DNA of 9,847 bases, taken from NCBI GenBank assembly GCA_029239415.1, contig JAQZAY010000122.1:1-9847 (forward strand). Reading direction: 5' to 3'. The translations under genes and the position numbers were made by a program. Each line of letters begins with the position of its first letter. Positions within the stretch are counted from its first letter, which is position 1. The notes below the pieces were generated by a model. It was not told the DNA's origin and did no database searches. It saw only the letters and a program-made list of their open reading frames with translations. This document shows, in pieces, positions 6,514 to 9,847 of the stretch. Source of the stretch: Pseudomonas sp. (GTDB lineage: Bacteria; Pseudomonadota; Gammaproteobacteria; Pseudomonadales; Pseudomonadaceae).

Positions 6514-7527
6514 ATGCCACAGCCTTCTTCAGACGCTCACCTGCCCAGCTGGGCCGAGGTCAGCGACCGTCATCCGTGCGACGCCCTGCTGCTGGGCAAC
6601 GGCGCCAGCCGGGCGATCTGGAAACCGTTCGGCTATTTTTCGCTGTTCGAGCAGGCCCAGCAGGTCCGGCACAAGGCGCTGGGCGTCAGCGACCAGGCCT
6701 TGTTCAAGTCGCTGGGCAGTGAACTGTTCGAACCGGTGCTCAGCGCGCTCAACACCACGGTGCGCGCCAACGCCGCCCTGGCCATTGGCTCGACGGCGCC
6801 GCTCAACCGCTACTACTCGATCAAGGAAGCGCTGATCCACGCCGTGCGCGCGGTGCATGTGCCGTTCGGGCGCCTGCCCGAGCCGACCCTGCAACGCCTC
6901 AACACCGAGCTGCGCCGCTACGCTCGCGTCTATACCAGCAACTACGACCTGCTCCTGCCCTGGGCCGTGCAGCAGGCGCCCGACGGCTTCGCCAGTCACT
7001 TCGACGAGCAGGGCTTCTTCGACGTGCGCCAGCGGACCGGCACGGGCACGCAGGTGCTGCATCTGCACGGCGGCTTGCACCTGCTCAAGCTGCCCGATGG
7101 CAGCACGCGTCAGCGCGCGGCACGTGGCAGCGAGCTGCTCGATGGCTTCGCCGTCAACCTGCCAGGGGAAGTGCCGCTGTTCGTCAACGAAGGGCCGAGC
7201 GACGACAAGCTCCGGGTCATCCGCCAATCGGACTACCTGAGCGCGAGCCTGGGCGAGCTGGCACGCGAGCGGCGCGGGCTGTGCCTGCTGGGCCAGCACC
7301 TGGACAACGGCGACCAGCACCTGCTCGAGGCCATTCGCCAGGCCCGCCCCAAGCACCTGGCCATCGGCTTGCGGTCACTGGGCGAGGCGGCGATCCTCAA
7401 CCAGAAACGCCACTTCGGCGAACGCTTCGCCGGGCTCGCCAGCACGCCGGTGCATTTCTTCGATGCCGCCAGTCACCCCTTGGCGATGCAGGACCTGGCC
7501 GTGGCCGTACCGACCCCGCGGCGCTAG
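6514..7527 (+). CDS. DUF4917 family protein with SIR2-like motifs
   Basis: The protein has 337 residues and no signal peptide or membrane span. Four elements occur in the order seen in SIR2-like NAD-binding domains. LLLGNGAS (25-32) resembles the Gly-rich nucleotide loop. YTSNYDLL (140-147) resembles the T-x-N-Y-D active-site strand. HLHGGLHL (183-190) contains a His-Gly pair. LLGQHLDNGDQHLLEAI (258-274) resembles the late Gly-x-S-x-x-D-x-H segment. The overall sequence matches my memory of DUF4917 proteins in Pseudomonas, whose function is unassigned. NAD binding or NAD hydrolysis is an inference from these motifs. The ATG at 6514 has AGGA eight bases upstream. An in-frame GTG at 6481 would add 11 unsupported residues. 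It lies 87 nt after the YcaO gene on the same strand with no obvious terminator between, so read-through is likely. It converges on the methyltransferase gene with 12 nt between stops. Confidence 0.82.
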   Translation: MPQPSSDAHLPSWAEVSDRHPCDALLLGNGASRAIWKPFGYFSLFEQAQQVRHKALGVSDQALFKSLGSELFEPVLSALNTTVRANAALAIGSTAPLNRYYSIKEALIHAVRAVHVPFGRLPEPTLQRLNTELRRYARVYTSNYDLLLPWAVQQAPDGFASHFDEQGFFDVRQRTGTGTQVLHLHGGLHLLKLPDGSTRQRAARGSELLDGFAVNLPGEVPLFVNEGPSDDKLRVIRQSDYLSASLGELARERRGLCLLGQHLDNGDQHLLEAIRQARPKHLAIGLRSLGEAAILNQKRHFGERFAGLASTPVHFFDAASHPLAMQDLAVAVPTPRR

Positions 7528-7539
7528 CGGCAGCGGGCT

Positions 7540-8775
7540 TCAGTGCGCCGCAGCGATCGGCTGGGCGAGCCAGCCATCGGCGCGCAGCAGGGTTTCCAGG
7601 CAATGCTCGCGCACGCCATAGAAGCGCTTCAAGTCGTCGATCCGGGCCAACTGCGCCGCGTTGTCGCCCGGCTGGGCGCGCTTGACCGCCAGGATCATCT
7701 TGTTCTTGTTGGTGTGCTCCAGCGAGATGAACTCAAAGACCTTGGTCTCGTAGCCGCAGGCCTCGAGGTACAACGCGCGCAAGCCATCGGTCAGCATTTC
7801 GGCCTGCTGGCCCAGGTGCAGGCCGTACTGCAGCATCGGCTGCAGGACGTCGGGGCTGTGCAGCTGCGGGCGGATCTGCTTGTGGCAGCACGGTGAGCAC
7901 ATGATGATCGTCGCGCCGCAGCGGATACCGGTGTGGATCGCATAATCGGTGGCCACGTCGCAGGCATGCAGGGCAATCATCACGTCGATCGCCGCGGGCA
8001 CTACGCTGCGCACGTCACCGCATTGAAAATCCAGACCGGGATGGTCCAGCCGCGCGGCCGCGCCGTTGCACAGTGTCACCAGCTCCTGGCGCAACTCCAC
8101 GCCCGTGACCTGGGCCTGGCGGCCGAGTCGGTCGCTGAGGTAGTCGTGGATGGCGAAGGTCAGGTAGCCCTTGCCGGAGCCGAAGTCGGCGACCTTCACC
8201 GGCTGCCCGGCGTCCAGTGCGGCGTTGCCCAGGGCATGGTCGAAGACTTCGATGAACTTGTTGATCTGCTTCCACTTGCGCGACATCGACGGGATCAATG
8301 CCCCTTGCGCATCGGTCACGCCCAGGTCGCGCAGGAACGGGCGTGACAGGTCCAGGTAGCGCTTCTTCTCCCGGTCGTGGCCGGTCGAGGCCTGCTCGCG
8401 GGCCACGGGCGTGCCGTGCTGCTGGAGCATCGGCTTGCCCTTCTTGCTGAAGGTCAACTGGGTCTCGCCCTCGTCGCTGAACAAATGCGCGTTGCGAAAG
8501 CTGCCGGGCAGCAGCTCGGCCACGGCCTCGAGCGCCTGCGCCGTAGGCAGGTTACGGGTAATATCGCGGGTCTGGTGACGGTAGACCAGCGACAGGCAGT
8601 CCTGGTCCTTGATCCGCACCGGCTTGGCGATGAGCCGCTGCAAGGTCTCGTCGGCGCCGACGGGGCGCGCCAGGACCAGCTTGCTCAGGTGCTGCCCCTC
8701 GAGCGCAGCGGCCAGCAGGGCCAGGAACCGGTCACGCGCATCGAGCGTGGAAGCAGCAGGGGGTGTCACGGACAT
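7540..8775 (-). CDS. Class I SAM-dependent methyltransferase (Methyltransf_32-like)
   Basis: The protein has 411 residues. An N-terminal region of about 190 residues precedes a Rossmann-fold methyltransferase domain. Motif I is VKVADFGSGKGYLTFAIHDYL-like at 194-213, with Glu227 (GVELRQEL) ending the second strand and Asp254 (CGDVR) as the likely adenine-contacting acidic residue. These are followed by MIALHACDVATDYAI (266-280). CSPCCHKQIRPQL (293-305) is a Cys/His-rich segment at the motif IV position, where the Trm13 tRNA methyltransferases carry CCHH. The target is unknown. RNA is a reasonable guess from that resemblance but is not shown. The ATG at 8775 gives MSVTPPAAST. Its ribosome site is weak (GAGG about 10 bases upstream), and an open frame extends to 8922 without a better one. 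The gene is divergent from the EamA gene (140-bp gap). Confidence 0.85.
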   Translation of the reverse strand: MSVTPPAASTLDARDRFLALLAAALEGQHLSKLVLARPVGADETLQRLIAKPVRIKDQDCLSLVYRHQTRDITRNLPTAQALEAVAELLPGSFRNAHLFSDEGETQLTFSKKGKPMLQQHGTPVAREQASTGHDREKKRYLDLSRPFLRDLGVTDAQGALIPSMSRKWKQINKFIEVFDHALGNAALDAGQPVKVADFGSGKGYLTFAIHDYLSDRLGRQAQVTGVELRQELVTLCNGAAARLDHPGLDFQCGDVRSVVPAAIDVMIALHACDVATDYAIHTGIRCGATIIMCSPCCHKQIRPQLHSPDVLQPMLQYGLHLGQQAEMLTDGLRALYLEACGYETKVFEFISLEHTNKNKMILAVKRAQPGDNAAQLARIDDLKRFYGVREHCLETLLRADGWLAQPIAAAH

Positions 8776-8915
8776 GGGACGGGGTGCCTCGAAGATCGAA
8801 TGACGCGCCGCAGGCGCTGTGGCCGGCATTCTACGTCGAGGCGCTACCGGGCGCAGCCTTTGTCGATGGGCGCACCGAGTTGCGCTGTTTTTCACCTGCA
8901 CACAGGGATGCACCG

Positions 8916-9755
8916 ATGTCATCGTACGCTTTCGAACTGGTCATGCTGGCGGCCGTCCTGCACGCGCTGTGGAACGCCATCGTCAAGGCCGGCCAGGACA
9001 CCTTCCTGACGACCATGCTGGTCACCACCTGCGCCGCCCTGTGGGCCGCCGCTGCCCTGCCCTTCCTGCCGGCACCGGCACCGGCACCGGCGAGCTGGCC
9101 GTTCATCGTCGCCTCGGCGCTGTTGCAGGTGCTCTACTACGCCTTGGTCGCGCGCATCTATCGCGTCGCCGACATGAGCCAGACCTACCCCTTGATGCGG
9201 GGTGTCGCGCCACTGCTGGTGGCCATGTTCGGCACGCTCGTGCTGGGCGAACACCTCACGGTGGGCGCCTGGCTGGGCATCGGTGTGATCTGCCTGGGCA
9301 TCCTGCTGACCCTGGCAGGCGCTCGGGCGCAGCGTCGGGATGGGCTGGGGCTGGCGCTGCTCACCCCCCTGCTGATCGCGACCTACACCCTGGTCGATGG
9401 CGCGGGTGTACGCCTGTCGCAATCGCCGATCGCCTACACGCTGTGGATCTTCCTGCTGGGCGGCGCGGTGATCGCCGGGTGGGCGGGGCTGACCCGCGGG
9501 CGCCGTTTGCTGCGCTATGCCCGTGGCAATGCGCACCTGGGTGCCATCGGCGGCTTCGGCACGTTGGCCGCCTATGCGCTGGCTCTGCAGGCCATGACCC
9601 TGGCGCCGGTGTCGATGGTCGCCGCCTTGCGCGAAAGCTCGATCCTGTCCGCCACTCTGATCGCCTGGTGGGTGCTCAAGGAACCGGTGGGCCGGGCACG
9701 CTGGGTGTCGGTGGGGGTGATCCTGGTGGGGGTGGTGGTGTTGCGGTTGGCGTGA
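8916..9755 (+). CDS. EamA family transporter (DMT superfamily)
   Basis: The protein has 279 residues and about ten hydrophobic segments, the usual size and topology of drug/metabolite transporters. It is built as two EamA halves. The first is roughly residues 4-134, with LHALWNAIVKAG near the start and SQTYPLMRGVAPLLVAMFG then LGEHLTVGAWLGIGVICLGI at its end. The second is roughly 143-278, with PVSMVAALRESSILSATLIA then LKEPVGRARWVSVGVILVGV. The repeated E-x-L/P then G-x-x-I-x-x-G pattern closes each half. It sits in the inner membrane and probably exports a small metabolite or amino-acid-like compound. The substrate cannot be read from the sequence. The ATG at 8916 has AGGGA seven to eight bases upstream. 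The longer frame upstream of it lies in the intergenic region and has no ribosome site. A Pro-Ala run (residues 52-60) fills the loop after the second helix. Confidence 0.9.
   Translation: MSSYAFELVMLAAVLHALWNAIVKAGQDTFLTTMLVTTCAALWAAAALPFLPAPAPAPASWPFIVASALLQVLYYALVARIYRVADMSQTYPLMRGVAPLLVAMFGTLVLGEHLTVGAWLGIGVICLGILLTLAGARAQRRDGLGLALLTPLLIATYTLVDGAGVRLSQSPIAYTLWIFLLGGAVIAGWAGLTRGRRLLRYARGNAHLGAIGGFGTLAAYALALQAMTLAPVSMVAALRESSILSATLIAWWVLKEPVGRARWVSVGVILVGVVVLRLA
9069..9091 (+). repeat. In-frame GGCACC hexamer repeat inside the EamA gene
   Basis: Three perfect GGCACC units run from 9071 to 9088, flanked by matching partial units. They encode the alternating Pro-Ala stretch in a loop of the transporter. 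Gain or loss of a unit would keep the frame, so only loop length would change. Confidence 0.7.
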
Positions 9756-9827
9756 GGATTGGGTCGGATTTGCATAAGCAGCTGTCCTTTCCTGCTCGGC
9801 ACATGGACCACCGCGTGGGCTGATGTG

Positions 9828-9844
9828 TGGGCCTTGCAGGCCCA
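9828..9844 (+). terminator. Hairpin downstream of the EamA gene, possible terminator cut by the window edge
   Basis: TGGGCCT and AGGCCCA form a perfect 7-bp stem around a 3-nt loop, 72 bases past the stop of the EamA gene. Only three bases follow before the window ends, so a T-run cannot be checked. Confidence 0.4.
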
Positions 9845-9847
9845 ATC

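Noticed and set aside
9757..9847. GATTGGG near 9757 pairing with CCCAATC at the right edge
   Set aside because: It is a 7-bp match across about 77 nt with no supporting stem, and the window ends there.

Overview
The window looks like a chromosomal segment of a high-GC Pseudomonas, probably of the P. putida group. This is inferred from the GC- and Pseudomonas-like codon use, from REP palindromes of the GTGGGAGC-stem type at about 693-756 and 838-862, and from a gene set known to me from that genus (TorF-type porin, YsnF/AvaK stress proteins, OsmC-YcaO fusion, DUF4917). No sequence search was run. No phage, insertion sequence, CRISPR array, rRNA or tRNA was seen.

Layout. (1) 1-87, minus: the first 29 codons of a membrane protein that runs off the left edge. 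(2) 88-900: a decayed region. It has a perfect 24-nt inverted repeat, a weak iron-box-like stretch, and then only the last ~100 codons of a TonB-dependent siderophore receptor. That remnant has no usable start and a one-base deletion in its final codon. Two REP elements follow. (3) 898-1881, minus: a TorF-family outer-membrane protein, followed by a small Cys-rich DUF1289 protein. (4) 2082-3960, minus: a compact three-gene stress-type operon of two DUF2382 (YsnF/AvaK) proteins overlapping by ATGA, then a DUF3597 protein. (5) 3961-4221: a 261-bp divergent intergenic region with a candidate promoter for the plus side. (6) 4222-6426, plus: a large OsmC-YcaO fusion protein. (7) 6514-7527, plus: a DUF4917 protein with SIR2-like motifs. 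(8) 7540-8775, minus: a class I SAM-dependent methyltransferase, converging on DUF4917 with only 12 nt between stop codons. (9) 8916-9755, plus: an EamA-family drug/metabolite transporter, divergent from the methyltransferase, with a hairpin near the right edge.

How the genes work together. The only clear functional cluster is the 3960-2082 operon, which by family is linked to general or envelope stress. YcaO and DUF4917 share a strand with an 87-nt gap and could be co-transcribed, but no pathway linking them can be read from the sequence. The rest is ordinary core or accessory housekeeping. I see no strong case for a complete undescribed system. The best leads are the SIR2-like architecture of the DUF4917 protein, the OsmC-YcaO fusion with no visible substrate gene beside it, and the eroded siderophore receptor.
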